Counted from the first letter of the stretch, positions 43,237 to 55,688 are shown. The stretch: DNA of 64,000 nucleotides from Brachycybe producta (GCA_036925085.1 JAUPFP010000047.1:418501-482500), one strand, 5' to 3'. The notes: generated from the letters alone by a model not told the origin. Made by a program: numbers and translations.

Positions 43237-43372
43237 CCATTTGCCCTAAAGGGACATTTGACCTAAAGGGACATTTGCCCTAAAGGGACATTTGCCCTAG
43301 AGACATTTGCCCTAAAGAGACATTGCCCTAAAGAGATATTGTTCTAAAGAGACATTTGCCCTAAAGGGATTT
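43237..43372. repeat. CCCTAAAGGGACATTTG minisatellite
   Basis: About seven 17- to 20-bp units. The inverse complement is the core of the larger minisatellite at 46,066-47,015. Confidence 0.8.
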
Positions 43373-43384
43373 AATACTTTACTT

Positions 43385-43840
43385 TATTAACCAAACACCA
43401 TTTAACGAAATCGGGATAACCAAGAAACAAACATTCACAATAATCAAAATTTTCAATATTTTCGGCATCTTTAGTAATTTGACAACATCAGTGACTATTT
43501 TAAAAGCCAGTACTAGCGAAAACACGTTACAATTTTAAATTGCCATAAGGGTAGATTTTTTACATTAAAATCCGGCTTAATATCGTTTACATTTTTAGAT
43601 TATAACATTTTAAATTTATTTTTAATGGTGATTCTAAAAAAACTTAAACAAGAAAGTGCGATTTATTTTTTCTATGATTCATTAAAAACTGTGTTTTCGA
43701 ATTTTACATGAAAGAACTTTATTGTTCCTCTTAATGAAGAGTTCAATTTTGGAAAAAAAAATACATTAAGTTAAAATTAAAATGTGTAGTTGTAATGAGT
43801 CTTACAAGTTAGTGAATAAACTTAGGGCCGTTAGAGAACT
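43385..43840. repeat. Duplicated spacer next to gene alpha
   Basis: Matches 52,245-52,620 (landmarks ACATCTTTAGTCATT-like, GAAAACACGTTACAATTT, CATGAAAGAGCTTCATTGTT-like). It precedes gene alpha as its partner precedes gene beta. Confidence 0.7.
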
Positions 43841-44330
43841 TTAGCTGTCATAATTCGGGAAATCAAGGTTATTAGGATTTCCAGTTCTACAGTATTTACA
43901 AGTTTGGACTGTGCCACATAGTAAACAACAACCAATTGAACCAAATATTCCAGCGAATAGCCAAAATATATATTTCACTATGAGATATGGACCCATATAC
44001 AAACGCTTCCATATGGGGTGTGCATTAGGATCGTTTGGTTCTTCTTGTCTCCGGGCATTTGAGCGTCTCCTGTTACTTGTGTGTGTACGGTGCTTTTTTG
44101 TGGGACTGCCTGCACGTTCCATGATTTCTTTAATCTGATACCCAAGAGTTTCTCCGTCATTGATGCCATACGTTGCTGCATCTGTTAGCAATATTCATAT
44201 ATTAATTGTTTGCTGACATTTAGTTCGCAAAACTATTTGAGTAACTTTGAGCATGACAAATTCATTCGACTCATGGTAGGTACAACACAGTGCAAAAGAA
44301 GCACAGTTCTGGGTTTCATATTTTCACAAC
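43841..44330 (-). CDS. Gene alpha, 3' exons: small membrane protein paralogous to gene beta
   Basis: The last exon (about 44,182-43,841) follows an ACAG acceptor and encodes YGINDGETLGYQIKEIMERA, an Arg/Ser-rich linker, one hydrophobic segment (LIVKYIFWLFAGIFGSIGCC) and a Cys-rich end with NLDFP. Gene beta shares YGINDGE, QI(K/E)E(I/M)MERAGSP, the hydrophobic segment and the C-TG...NLDFP ending. 44,200-44,330 matches the preceding exon of beta but carries a stop in that frame. Homology breaks off at about 44,330 and resumes at 47,820, so the 5' exon is separated by the Helitron region. A single-pass membrane protein of unknown function; possibly already dead. Confidence 0.5.
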
Positions 44331-44599
44331 GTTTCTCTCTCTCTCTTCCTCCCATTACACTTTCCAACCTTTTCCCCTTTCCAATTTAATATCATGGGGT
44401 TCTTGGATGGGGAGTGTGCAACATATATATAGTTGACCTGAGAGAAAAAGCGGTTCATATATTCATTTAAATTTATATAAATTCCGACGTGTTTTGTCCT
44501 TGTTTGTACGGCATTAATCACACACACAGACCTGGTTTAATGTATTTATATATCTGTATATATAAAAATGGATGTTTGTATATGTGTATATATAAAAAT

Positions 44600-44612
44600 G
44601 GATGTTTGTATA

Positions 44613-44677
<65 letters not shown>

Positions 44678-44682
44678 CAAGA
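44600..44682. repeat. TA microsatellite
   Basis: TATATA run near the Helitron 5' end, resumed at 45,878 after the LTR-like insertion. Confidence 0.9.
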
Positions 44683-45877
44683 TACCTTCTCCTCCGGGTC
44701 TCCTGTATACACTGCTGAATTTGGAAATCGTCTGCTATTTAGCAGACGAATTGCTCGTTTCTCACACACTCGTTAACGAAAGAGGCAGGTCTTGACCAAA
44801 ACAGCTGATGCCTCTTGCATCACTTCTTGGGGGAAGGGATCTTTTTCGGGGACTCAGCCCAAGAATCAAAGAAGACACCCACGTGGTATTTATCACGAAA
44901 AACAACACGACTTTATTTCTAGTGTACATGTACAAATAGATAGGCTGTCTCCTTTTAAAGGTAAGAGGTGCCTTGCACGACACACCTCTATTTATGGTTA
45001 CACAGTTAAGTTAAAAGATAATGTTCTGGATGGGCACTAGCATAGTGTCCCACCACGACAGGTACAACAGGAACGACCAAGAGCTTGCTGGTGCTTGGCT
45101 TTAAATATGATTTCACTTTGAAATCATGTGACAGTAAGCCACCAATAAGCTTTTGGCTTACAATTCAAATTTTAATGAGATGCAAAAGTAAAACAGAAAA
45201 ATCTCAACATTGGGTCTATGGGGGACCACATGGGGGTCAAAAACCCATTTCGTTTTGTATAGACCCAATGTTAAATTTGAAACAATTAATCACGCCAATG
45301 CAACTCTATGGAGGATCCAAAAAGGTCATTTAAGCCTATCCATAGAGGTGCATTGGAAGAATTTTCAAGTGACAGTTTGGAGAACAAAATTATTTGAAGT
45401 CGATGAAAAGTTCTCCAAATGATAAAACCATATGTTAATGTTAACCAGTGAATGTTTACAAAAATATAATTTTCGTTCGTGACATTATTGGTAATTTATT
45501 GGGTGATGGAATTTTAGGATGGACGATGGTCAATGGAGATCTATTGTGAGAAAATCAGCAGGGGTTATGCAGTGAAGTTTCTTTCATTTGAAGTGTTGAC
45601 AGATTTAATAGCTGCAGGCTAAGAGAAGAGGAGGGGAAGGATCGGTTTACCGCCACCCCTTCCTCATACGATAGAGAAAAGAGAAGGGATGACATCACGT
45701 TGTCATGGTGACGACCATGCTTTAGGGTGAATTGATCTAAGGGGGTGAGGAGGAACATTCGCGATGCCTACTCACAACCCTTTTTATAACTGTGAAAAGA
45801 AGAAGAAAGAACGAGCAGACGATGCGTTGCTATAGTAACGCCATGCTGTCGGTTCTAAAAATTGGGGTTCGTTACAA
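44683..45877. mobile_element. Putative solo LTR-like element in the TA tract
   Basis: It begins TGCAAGATACC, ends TTCGTTACA (TG...CA) and both flanks are TA repeats. The interior holds several strong hairpins (CATTGGGTCTA/TAGACCCAATG about 45,206-45,270; CTCTATGGA/TCCATAGAG about 45,305-45,350; TTGGAGAAC/GTTCTCCAA), minus-strand AATAAA near 44,920 and TATAAAAAGG near 45,780. There is no coding region. Boundaries are inferred from the termini only. Confidence 0.4.
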
Positions 45878-46065
45878 TATATATATATACAAACATCCAT
45901 TTTTATATATACACATATATGTAATCGCTAAACTCCAAAACCGCTTGACCGATCACCATGAAAATTACCACGTATATGTATTTTTTCATGGAGAAGGTTT
46001 TTATGCTATCCCCTTTGTTGTAGGTCGCCACCAGATGGCGCTGCAGTATATCAACTTCTATACCT

Positions 46066-47015
46066 ATTAGGGCGAATGTACCTTTACGGCACATTGTTTT
46101 AGTTTCAAACATCCTTTTAGGGCAAATGGTTTTAGTTTCAAACCATCTTTTAGGGCAAATGTACCTTTAGGCCAAATAGTTTTAATTTCAAACAGCCTTA
46201 TATTGCAAATGGTTTTAGGGCAAATGTACCTTTAGGGCAAACAGTTTTAGTTTCAAACATTCTTTTAGGGCAACTGTACCTTTAGGGCAAGTGTTTTTAT
46301 GGCAAATGTCTCTAGGACATGGTTTTCGGGTAAATGTCCCTTTACGGCAAATGATTTTAGTTTCAAACATCCTTTTAGGCAAATAGTTTGTTTCAAACAT
46401 CCTTTTAGGCCAAATGTACCACTAGGGCAAATGGTTTCAGTTTCAAAGAACTTTTAAGACAAGTGTTTTAAGGGCAAATGTCCCTTTAGGGCAAATGTCC
46501 CTTGAAAACAAATGGTTTGTTTCAAACATTCTTTTAGGGCAAATGGTTTAGGGTGAATGTACCTTTAGCTCAAATGGTTTTAGGGCAAATGTCCACTTAC
46601 AGTAAATGGTTTTAGTTTCAAACATCCTTTTAGGGCATATGGTTTTAGTTTCAAACATCCTTTTAGGGCATATGGTTTTACTGCAAATGGTTTTTGTTTC
46701 AAACATTCTTTTACGGCAAATGGTTTGTTTCAAACATTCTTTTACGGCAAATGGTTTTAGTTTCAAACATTCTTTTATAGCAAATGGTTTTAGTTTCAAA
46801 CATTCTTTTACAGGAAATGTACCTTTAGGTCAAGTATTTTTAGAGCAAATGTACTTTTAGGACAATTGGTTTAAGGGCAAGTGTTTTTAAGACAAATGTC
46901 TCTAGGGCAAACAGTTTTAGGACAAATTTCTCTTTATTGCAAATGGCTGTGGGGCAAGTGGATTTAGGGCAAGTGTCCATTTAGAGCAAATGTTTCTTTA
47001 GGGCAAATAGTTTCA
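46066..47015. repeat. TTTTAGGGCAAATG minisatellite
   Basis: About 30 degenerate units mixing TTTAGGGCAAATGTCCC and AGTTTCAAACATCC words, filling most of the Helitron 3' half. Open frames through it are by-products. Confidence 0.85.
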
Positions 47016-47183
47016 AGGCTTAGGACTTATGTCTATATACTGGATGTGACATGTTTTCATATCTATTATCTAGGTATTCATACAAATAAAAGCTGTATAC
47101 ATAATTCATATTCAAGCAAGAAGAACGGGGTGGCAGGGGTATCTTCATATTCTGCCCCGGGCAACGCCGGGTAACTCAGCTAG

Positions 47184-47815
47184 TATATATATAATTTTTG
47201 ACCTCCATTGCTCTTTAGAGCAATTTTTAAAGAGCAGTGGAGGAATATAGGATCATGCAAGAAAAGGGGCAAAAAATAATGTCTGTATGTTCATATGTCC
47301 GGATCCCCGAGTTTGTGGGTCGAGCAACTCAAGAATGGAATGAGATAAAGACATGGAGTGTTTTTATTTGATTGACAAAAAAGCAGAAATTTTTATCCAG
47401 GGGTTATTTTTTATGAATATTTTAGAAACAATTTTTTGTGCGTCGAACAACTCGAAAACTGGGTCACCTACAACAAAATGTCATCAGATCTAAAATGATG
47501 TACACATTCTGGCGATGAAACTGGAATTTTTTTTAGAGTAATCTGATTTCTAGTTGTAGCATTCGAAAGTTGGACTATTCCTATTATTTAGGAGTGGTGT
47601 TCCTTTCTATGTTATGTTATGTTATTATTTTTGTATATTAAAATACATGTGACGTATTTTCATTTTAAACTGTATTATTACAAATGAATGACGCATGCAC
47701 ATCACATGTAACTATGTCATGTACGTGACTACATACATGTGTGTTTATCTACATACACGCGCGCGAGTGTGTACATGTGCATACACATGGAGGTCTAGGG
47801 GGTTTCTTGAATCCC
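47184..47815. other. No gene seen
   Basis: Sequence between the Helitron end and the alpha 5' exon. Together with 44,331-44,552 it has no counterpart in the beta locus, so it may be older inserted DNA. Confidence 0.4.
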
Positions 47816-47819
47816 TTGT

Positions 47820-47960
47820 TTGTTTCATGTTCGTGGTGACATATGGTTTTTAGCGATCTTTTGCGACGTTTTATTAAAAATGGAGGGAATCATAATTTGG
47901 TTATGCAACTGTATTAGTGGGTTGTACATTATACATAAGTGCTTAATGAGAATCATGGAG
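47820..47960 (-). pseudogene. Gene alpha, separated 5' exon
   Basis: The minus strand encodes the words LHNQIMIPSIFNK and ends near KNHMSPRT. Gene beta has LHNQVKIPSIFNK at the same place (55,060-55,020) and continues with the rest of its first exon. Here about 100 bp of that exon is missing and the remainder lies 3.5 kb away at 44,330. Confidence 0.55.
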
Positions 47961-49190
47961 AAACATGTTGCTGTCATAATTTGTGCAGTCTCTAGTTTAA
48001 CCTTGTCTAGGCTAACAAACCTGGTGTCCATTTAGGGTTGGAAAAAAAGCGACTTTTGAAAGAAAATTCATTGGAAGGACAGCCGTGCGACTTCGTGTTT
48101 TTGAGAAATGTTTCAAAAGAAGTATCGAGTGTTCCAACCTTCAACGACCATAAACATGTGTTCATTGGCGAAAAAGCAAACACTTAACAAAACTCAACAA
48201 GACAACACATATAAGCCATCCACACAATAGAAACAGCCAGTAATATTCTCCACATGTATCCACTTACTGCCATTTTCCTTTGAATCTCCCCACTTCAAAA
48301 GGAAATATACAACAAAATGAACCATGAGGAGGCTAGTAACAGTAGGCTAATAATCGGGAGACATGTATCAAGTAATGATAACTTTGATGCAGAAACTTGT
48401 TTAAGATGGAATTGTCTCCACTGTTTGCATCTGTGTGGACAGCTCTTTAGACATTCATTTTATGTTGCACAGACAAAAAACATGTTACTTCGAGCATTGT
48501 TCTTCTTGTTTGAGAATACATTTTTTTTACCTGTAATGTTCACGTGTTGAAAATGGATCATTAATGCATGTGTTGTTTCATTAGTCATCTTTGGGTGAGG
48601 TCTTTGGAAGAGTTGCAACTGTCGAGTTTCATGGTTCTTTTTAACAGTGTTTGTTAATAAATTCGTATTTGTTAATTACAGGATTATGATATAGTTATAC
48701 TTCAAGTTTTACTAAAACTTAATTGAGACTTTTAATTTGATGTAGGTTTTAATTTATTCTAATATGTTACCTAAAATAAGACAAACCACAACGTTTCTAA
48801 ACTTCAAAATCTAACTGCTTTAGCAGATGTTGATGTTATTGTTGATGCCATATGCAGCTCTTTAGAAACTCCGCCACTAACGTTTGTGCTAATTTCTAAC
48901 TTATATCCGGGCCGGCCCCTTGTACAAAGGGCAGGCGCCACTGCCTGGATCAGAGGCGTTCTTGCAATAGGGTACCTCGGGCAAAATGCCAGAAGGGCCG
49001 GTAGTCATTTGGGTCGATATTCAATTTGGTCGGTGGTTCTTTTTTCAAAAAATGTTGTCAGTCCAGTATAAAATGCTAGGCCTAAATTATTTTCCCAGCA
49101 CGCCTTTGTTGGGGATGTTAAGTAACTGCTCTTTAGAAACTTTCCACTAACATTTATGCTAATTTCTAACCTCTATCCCCCATTTAAGAT
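47955..49190. repeat. Repeat R0, copy 1
   Basis: Recurs at 57,735-58,650 (landmarks CTGGTGTCCATTTAGGGTTGG, CAACGACCATAAACATGTG, CACTTCAAAAGGAAATA). Within it a GC-rich ~215-bp insert (48,908-49,120) is bracketed by a 55-bp direct repeat (48,854-48,907; 49,127-49,182) and is absent from copy 2. Confidence 0.8.
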
Positions 49191-49194
49191 GGCT

Positions 49195-50400
49195 GCGTTA
49201 CTTAAGGAACCCAAGGAGGATGCCTGTAATATCTCGCCATTGCCGTCATTGTAACAGTTTATTTCCAAGAAAAGCGAATAATACATTTTCTCGCAGATGG
49301 TTTTTTATAGAAACATAAAATGGACGGTTTTGTTAACTGTCACCCTTATTCTAGCATAGCAGATACAAAATTCAATGCAAAAACTGAAGAATCCATTTAA
49401 GTATAGAAACCGCCATCTTGAATTGGGGAAGATGTTTTCATTTAAGAAACTTGCGGAAAACATATACCCCCCTCCCATGACACGCCAGCACGCACATGCA
49501 TGCGTGATGCCATGGACGCAATGTTAAGTGGAAGTAGTAATTACAGAAATTTCTGAAGATGCTAATTTTTGGTAGATTATTGTCAAGAAAAAAGTAACTT
49601 TCTGCAAATATGAGGTTAACATTGTTGCAATCAGGTTTTTTTTTATGGAAAACACGTTAACTAACAATTTTTGTTCTTTTATAGTCAGCTGCAAGTGTTT
49701 TCTAGTGAAAATGGGACGTGGTCTTAGCAACAAGACATTTGTCATTGTGCCACTTCATAATCCGATTCCAATGTTGTGTACATTTAAAATCAGTTGAATT
49801 TCTCTGACAGCTGGAGGGAGAAAAAAGTTTTATATGGCCTTATGCAGGATTCTTTTTGTATGAATTTTTCGCATTTTGAATAGGTTGAGAGAATTAATTA
49901 ATCAATTCCTGACATCAGTGCGCACATCCTGTTATGTTAAGCGTTATGGCAGTTACCATCAATACCAATCAGTATCTTTCCAATTTATTCTCTAAATTTC
50001 TGAATGACCATACTAGGAATATTGAAGACACAGGGATGTTACATGTGTCTGTGTGTAGGAGGTTCATGGCTCACTGTTTCACTGCTCTAGAATCAGTTGC
50101 TTTTTAAAAGATGCGTTCACACTACTCGTTTACTTAGGCTCGGGTTTGTGTCCTTGTTGACTTGTTGGGCTCCTGCTCTTTGTCAACTGAGGGTTGAGAG
50201 TTCAGTTACTCGAGAGGCTTTGACTCGTGCAGATTCGATGAGCGATAACGAAGTTTTGTTATTTTATAAAATGAAGCGTCAAATCGTTTGGCCATTCCAG
50301 CTAGACGCCACGAATACAGCTAATCAACTAAACTGTGCTTGAATCCGTCCAATGACTTGCACGTCTTGATCAGCACCTCTTTGATGTACCAATACCAAAG
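49195..50400. repeat. Repeat R1, copy 2
   Basis: Same order of landmarks as copy 1, from CTTAAGGAACCCAAGGAGGA to the GACTTGTTGGGCTC part at about 50,160. Confidence 0.8.
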
Positions 50401-50612
50401 AGACCGCCCGAAAGAGCAAACTGAAACCAGGGCCGAATTAGCCATTGGGCTAAAATGGCTGAAGCCCAGGGCCCCCAATTCGTGGTGAGTATTTTTCGGA
50501 TTATTTGGGTATCAACTATAGGCCGGCAGTAGACGGAATGCTATGTTATCGTTTTTTCAACACTACATTTTTACGCAATAAGATTAGGGTTTACATCATT
50601 TATGGATGGGGC

Positions 50613-51270
50613 CAGGGGCGTAGCTAGGCAACCGCAAGAATAACAACTGCGGGGGGGGGGGGCGCAAGAGGTTTGGGGGCGCAAAAAACGAAATGAAAGT
50701 CGATGCATTTTCAAAAATAATTGAATAAATTAAGCGAGTTATTCCGAATCATTTGCTGAATTTTTTCAGTTATTTTCGAAAATACATCGACTTTCATTTA
50801 ATATTTACTTTTAAAAACTACATACTTGCACCAGTAAATTTTCATAGACATCAATGGGTACAGCGACACGGACACCTCACACATGAATTCACGCATCGCC
50901 CTCTAATGGCAACATTTGTAATTAATTCTAATAGAAATCTATTAGTCACACCGTGACACCGTAAGCAATTATTATTGTATAATGTTCATAAAAAATTTTT
51001 TGGGGGTGCTATGTTGATGAATGGCGGAACGGTCGGAACAACGGTAGGGATAGTCGGAAGGTTAGGTTTAGTTAAATTAAGCTTGTTGCACCCCCTGCAA
51101 CAAGCAGCTGGGGGCGCAGCCTCCAGTTTTTAAAGAATTATTAAATCTAATTAGTCCATTGTTCAACTGTTCCGTAATTTGATTAACGGGAGGAACAGTC
51201 AGAACAATGGACAAATTTCTTTTAATAATTCTTTAAAAACTGGGGGGCTCAGCCCTCCCCCCCAGACTTT
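50613..51270. mobile_element. hAT-type MITE copy with internal palindrome
   Basis: Starts CAGGGGCGTAGCTAGGCAAC, as does the element at 58,931, and shares GAAATGAAAGT, TACTTTTAAAAACTACAT and GGTTAGGTTTAGTTAAATTA. The right end is not the normal terminus: 51,123-51,241 is an inverted duplication (TTTAAAGAATTATTAA and its complement). Confidence 0.6.
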
Positions 51271-51840
51271 TTATAAGCTTACGACGTACAATTATTTTTC
51301 TATTAATTTTTATGTGACATACCTGGACAAAAACCTTTCTAAAACAATTTTCATACCAAAAGCTCTTAAAATTGCAAGAGTGCTTTTGAATTGTTTTGTA
51401 GTCCCTGAGCATAACATGAGTTTCACTGAGTTATCTAGGATGAGAATACACTCAAATTCAGTCAACTGTGTTACATAGGATCTTGTGAAAGCATTTTTTT
51501 TTTATAAATTTTGGCAAGCAATGCGTGTCATAAAAAGGGGAGTAAGCACCCTTTTACCAGTATTTGACCACGTATGAATCCCGAAAATCTGGTCAATGAT
51601 TTAGAGTTTTTTGCATATTAAAAGGGATATGCACGTATCTTACCATCTCAAAGAAATTTTGGAAATCGAAATCTTTATTTTATTTTGTGTTATAAAAAGC
51701 AATTTAGGTAGATTTGTATTATTGGGAATAAAATGTTCATTTATGTTAACAACCAAATATTCGCTAGTTATTCGTTTTAGTTTTGGAGGAATTTGAACAT
51801 ATGAAGAAACTAATCCCAAGGCCCCGGACATGACTGAACA
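51271..51840. other. No gene seen
   Basis: AT-rich, with short open frames without features. Confidence 0.5.
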
Positions 51841-51842
51841 TA

Positions 51843-52131
51843 AAAGCCGGTCCAAACACAACGTTTTGTACTACGTTTTGACTGCGCAGTCAAAACTGTG
51901 TAAAATAAAACTTTGCTTTTCAATTTTTTCCACTCAGTTGTCTGGAATCCTTCAAAATCCTACTCTGTGAACAAAGAAAAACAATGCAGTTCGCGGATAA
52001 AAGAGCTCTGGGCCTCAATTTTTTGTCTCCGTGTTCCGTCTCTGCGCAGTTCACAAAATTACAGTTTACACAACGGCTTGCCTGCAGCGTCTGGAACTGC
52101 ACAGTCGAAACGTTTTGTGTGGACTGGCTTT
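51843..52131. mobile_element. MITE with AAAGCC(G/A)GTCC termini
   Basis: Inverted ends AAAGCCGGTCCAAACACAA and its counterpart TTTTGTGTGGACTGGCTTT bound about 290 bp, with a second inner inverted part (TTTGACTGCGCAGT against ACTGCACAGTCGAAA). The target duplication is not certain. Confidence 0.6.
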
Positions 52132-52244
52132 AATTTTAATATTATTTCATTTCCACTTTGATGACCCTGTAAATATTCACAACTATTATCTGAGAAGCAT
52201 ATTTCACCGTTTTTCCAACAAATATTTTTATTAATTTACTTTAA

Positions 52245-52620
52245 TAACCAACACCACTGACGGGAATCATTATAACAAAAAAAATACACAATACACAGTA
52301 TTTTTCAATATCTTCGACATCTTTAGTCATTGAATACATCAATGATTACTTTAAAAGAAAGTTCAAGTGAAAACACGTTACAATTTCAAAATGCCATATT
52401 GATTTTTTTACATTAAGAACTGATTATATCTTTTACGTTTCTAGATTATCACATGTTCAATTTATTTTTAATGGTGATTCTAAAAAACTTGAACAAGAAA
52501 GTTCGATTTATTTTTTCTATGATTCATAAACCATGTTCCCAAATTTCACATGAAAGAGCTTCATTGTTCCTCTTAATGAAGGGTTCAATTTTAAAAAAAA
52601 TACAATAAATTAAAATTGAA
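52245..52620. repeat. Duplicated spacer next to gene beta
   Basis: Partner of 43,385-43,840, same order and orientation. Confidence 0.7.
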
Positions 52621-53469
52621 ATGTGAAATATGACTCTGGCTCACCTGCTGTTAGGCTTTAGGCCACCCATGCCCACCAAACCATTATCCATCAACTGGGC
52701 AACCCCACAGCCAAAAAAATAACCTGGCTGGCACCCAGTTTGTCTCTACAGAAGTGTTTCCAAATAAGTCACATGTTAGTATGAATGTCAGGTCCCAGTT
52801 GAACAATAGGATGCTATGACACCCATTTCTCAACTAATGTTCACAATGGTTGATGTAGGACATCTACAGTAGTGTCCTCTACACTGCATGTTACAAACTA
52901 GTATACACTGTGTTCAATTCTAGTCTCAGTGGGCCACCGTACAATGTTCAAACAAGTTCAGTTTATAAAGTACAACAAAGTACAAAGGGGTATTTACCCC
53001 GATGGGCCACCATACAAAATGCAAGTTAGTTTATAAGGTTCGAAAACCATACACAGACATATTTACCCCAATGAGCTACTATAAAATAGTGTAATAAGTT
53101 TAACTAAACTAGTCAGCTTAAAAGGTGCAAGACAGGCCACTGTAAAATGTTCATATAGACTGACACCAGGATGTATGAAAGGGATGAAGCAGAGGGTGGC
53201 CTCTGCCTCGCTGTGGAATGTGTAATCTGATCCGATATGGCTGCACCCACATCACCTTCCCCACCTCTTCCTGCAGTCAAGTTCAAAATTGTATAGACAA
53301 AATATTCCAAAACTTCAATAAACAGCCAATTTCCAAATTTTCACCATCACACTTACTGGCATCAATAAATCACCAATCTGTTGAACTGCAACTTATGATC
53401 AGTCTTTTCTTTACAAAAATCACTATACAAATGTCAATAATCCAGACCACAGCAATAATACATTTAATC
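52621..53469. other. No gene seen
   Basis: Contains a loose repeat of TATTTACCCC(G/A)ATG and TACAAAGT words near 52,970-53,080. No supported gene. Confidence 0.5.
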
Positions 53470-53470
53470 T

Positions 53471-53513
<43 letters not shown>

Positions 53514-53870
53514 CTCTCTCTCTCTCGCTCTCTCTCTCTCGCTCTCTCTCTCTCGCTCGCTCTCTCTATCTCTCTCTCGCTCTCTCTCTCTCTCTCGCTC
53601 TCTCTCTCTTTCTCTTTCTCACTCTCTCGCTCGCTTGCTTTCTCTTTCTCACTCTCTCGCTCGCTTGCTCTCACTTTCTCTCTCTCTCGCTTTCTCTTTC
53701 TCTTTCTCGCTAGCTCTCACTTTCTCTCTCGCTCTCTCTCTCGCTAGCTCTCACTTTCTCTCTCGCTTTCTCTCCCTCTCTCGCTCTCTCTCCCTCTCTC
53801 GCTCTCTCTCCCTCGCTCTCTCTCTCTCGCTCTTTCTCTCTCGCTCTCTCTCTCTCTCACTCTATCTGTG
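53470..53870. repeat. CT/CGCTCTCT microsatellite
   Basis: About 400 bp of CTCTCT with CGCT, CACT and CCCT interruptions. The open frames on both strands are by-products. Confidence 0.95.
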
Positions 53871-53901
53871 CGTCTTTTTGTGTAGTTGTAATGAGTTTTA
53901 G

Positions 53902-54317
53902 CTTAGACCACAACACAAGGGACTAGCAACTCACAAATTTAACTGTCTCCAACCTTCGGTGACGACCATCAACGCCACTGCTCTTAAGCGGCATAATTTT
54001 GAAGTACGTATGGAAGCAAGATGACGTCATCGAGGAGTTTATTTTTCAAATGTATAGGGAAGATAGTCTCATAAATTATTACCGTTAAAATTTTAGATTG
54101 TGTTGTGGTCTAAAATCAAATTCAATTATTTTTCATAATTAGTGTATTTCAGTGAAATGGCGTAACTTGATGCCATTTGCAGTTCATTATGAACTCCATA
54201 GATGGCGCTGCGAAAAATATTTTGATTTCCCGCCGTTTTTTATTCACCATCCTGGCTGATGTTTTTTTTTCCATTGACGCCATTGCAAGTTGCTAGTCCC
54301 TTGTGTTGTGGTCTAAG
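53902..54317. mobile_element. MITE with 7-bp target duplication, copy 1
   Basis: Perfect inverted ends of about 29 bp starting CTTAGACCACAACACAAGGG. The 7-bp GTTTTAG flanks both sides (53,895-53,901; 54,318-54,324). Length 416 bp, no coding capacity. Confidence 0.8.
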
Positions 54318-54358
54318 GTTTTAGTAAATTTACTTGGGCATTTTGGGACCATTATTAA

Positions 54359-55110
54359 TCATAAGGACGGGAAGTCAAGGTTTTTACGATCTCCAGTTGA
54401 GATGTACGTACAAAGTGAAGCTGGGCAACATACTAAAAAAAGAGCACACGAAGTAAATAGTAGACTTACCAAATAAAATAGCCATAACCCTATGCCATAA
54501 ATAGCCACAAATGGACGCATCCATTTAGGGTCTTTTTTTTCAGTACCGGTATGTTTCTGGGCACTTGAGCGTCCACGGTTATTTTGGTCACTGTCTGCAC
54601 CGGAAAGGAATGCTAATGGACGCTTCCACATGGGGTCTTTATTAGGATCTTCTCGTCCAGTATGTCTCCCGGTACTTGCGCGTGAACGGTGCTTTTCGGG
54701 ACTGCCTGCACGTTCCATCATTTCTTCAATCTGATACTCAAGATTTTCTCCATCATTTATGCCGTACATCGCTGTATCTGTTAATATTCATATATTGAGT
54801 TGGCTGACATTTGACTGGCAAAGCTATTTGACGAACTTTGCGCTGGACAAATTCAATGGCAGGTACAACATAGTGCCAAAGAAACACAGCTCTTGGCTCC
54901 ATGTTTTCACAACACGTTAAGAATTTTTTGTTTGATGTTTCTGGTGAAATAATACGGTTTTTAACGATCTTTTGTTCATCTATTGAAATTAGCATATCCA
55001 TATGTAGGCCATTTTCGAACATTTTATTAAAAATGGAGGGGATCTTAACTTGGTTATGCAACAGTATTCGTGGATTGTACAGTATATTTGAGCACTTAAT
55101 GCGTTTTAAA
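54359..55110 (-). CDS. Gene beta: small membrane protein, at least two exons
   Basis: The last exon (about 54,772-54,359, after an ACAG acceptor) encodes YGINDGENLEYQIEEMMERA, two copies of a short basic repeat ending in DPMWKRP/DPKWMRPF, a hydrophobic segment (about 54,500-54,420; FVAIYGIGLWLFYLVSLLF), a Cys-rich stretch and a NLDFP ending. The upstream exon (55,110 to about 54,800) encodes LHNQVKIPSIFNKMFENGLH, CCENMEPRAVFLWHYVVPAI and KVRQIALP. The donor between them was not resolved, and the protein start lies further right or at a non-ATG-proximal site. It looks like a single-pass membrane protein with a soluble N-terminal part. No family was recognised. It is the more intact paralogue of alpha. 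Confidence 0.55.
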
Positions 55111-55688
55111 CTGTTTCAAAAATAATTATGTGTAAAATAAGATACTGTAAACGAAAACCGAAGACACCATGTGAAACGGCTATACCAGGTATTGCATCAT
55201 ATTTTTCTCAGTTATACGGATAGGATATTAAGGTGGTTTTAATAGAATAAGCGCCTTCCAAACTCTGATTATGTACAGGGTTGGCAAAGTTTTTCCCAGG
55301 GATGGTATTTGCCGGATATTACCACTGTATTTACCGTCTGGGAATAATAGCATTTTCCCATTTTTAGACAATTTTAAGTTTTTAAGCCAGTTTTTTCTTC
55401 TCATACAGTCTGCTTTTGCACTTAGACTATCTTTCCATACAGTTAATTTTCTACGTATGTTTTTCAAAGTGATCATAAATAGGATCTATTGGTCTTCCAC
55501 TCCTGTTCATTTTTGTGATTTAAGTAAAAATAGCTGTACATAAAATACACAAACTTCAAAAATTAAAAACTAGTGACCAGAATCCAGGTAGCCATATATA
55601 ACTGAAATTGTCATTTGACTCATGTGTCATTTTTGTTACACTTTAGAAGGGGTTATTCACTTGCAAGGTAACCAAAATCAAAAGGTTG
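55111..55688. other. No gene seen
   Basis: Upstream of gene beta. Could contain its promoter or earlier exons, but nothing is supported. Confidence 0.4.

Larger units (their letters stand above)
44553..47183 (+). mobile_element. Non-autonomous Helitron
   Basis: The 3' end is typical: hairpin CCCGG/CCGGG (47,156-47,171, loop GCAACG), then TAACTCAG and terminal CTAG at 47,180-47,183, followed by T. The 5' end is proposed at TCTGTATATATAAAAATGGA (44,553), preceded by A, in line with insertion between A and T. CTCCAAAACCGCTTGACCGA at about 45,930 is also a familiar Helitron 5'-region word. No Rep/helicase gene is present. It contains an LTR-like insertion and a minisatellite and lies in gene alpha. 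Confidence 0.6.

Noticed and set aside
44489-44795. Open frames rich in Ile/Tyr
   Set aside because: They are translations of the TA microsatellite.
53218-53901. 227-residue Leu/Ser-rich open frame
   Set aside because: It is a translation of the CT microsatellite.
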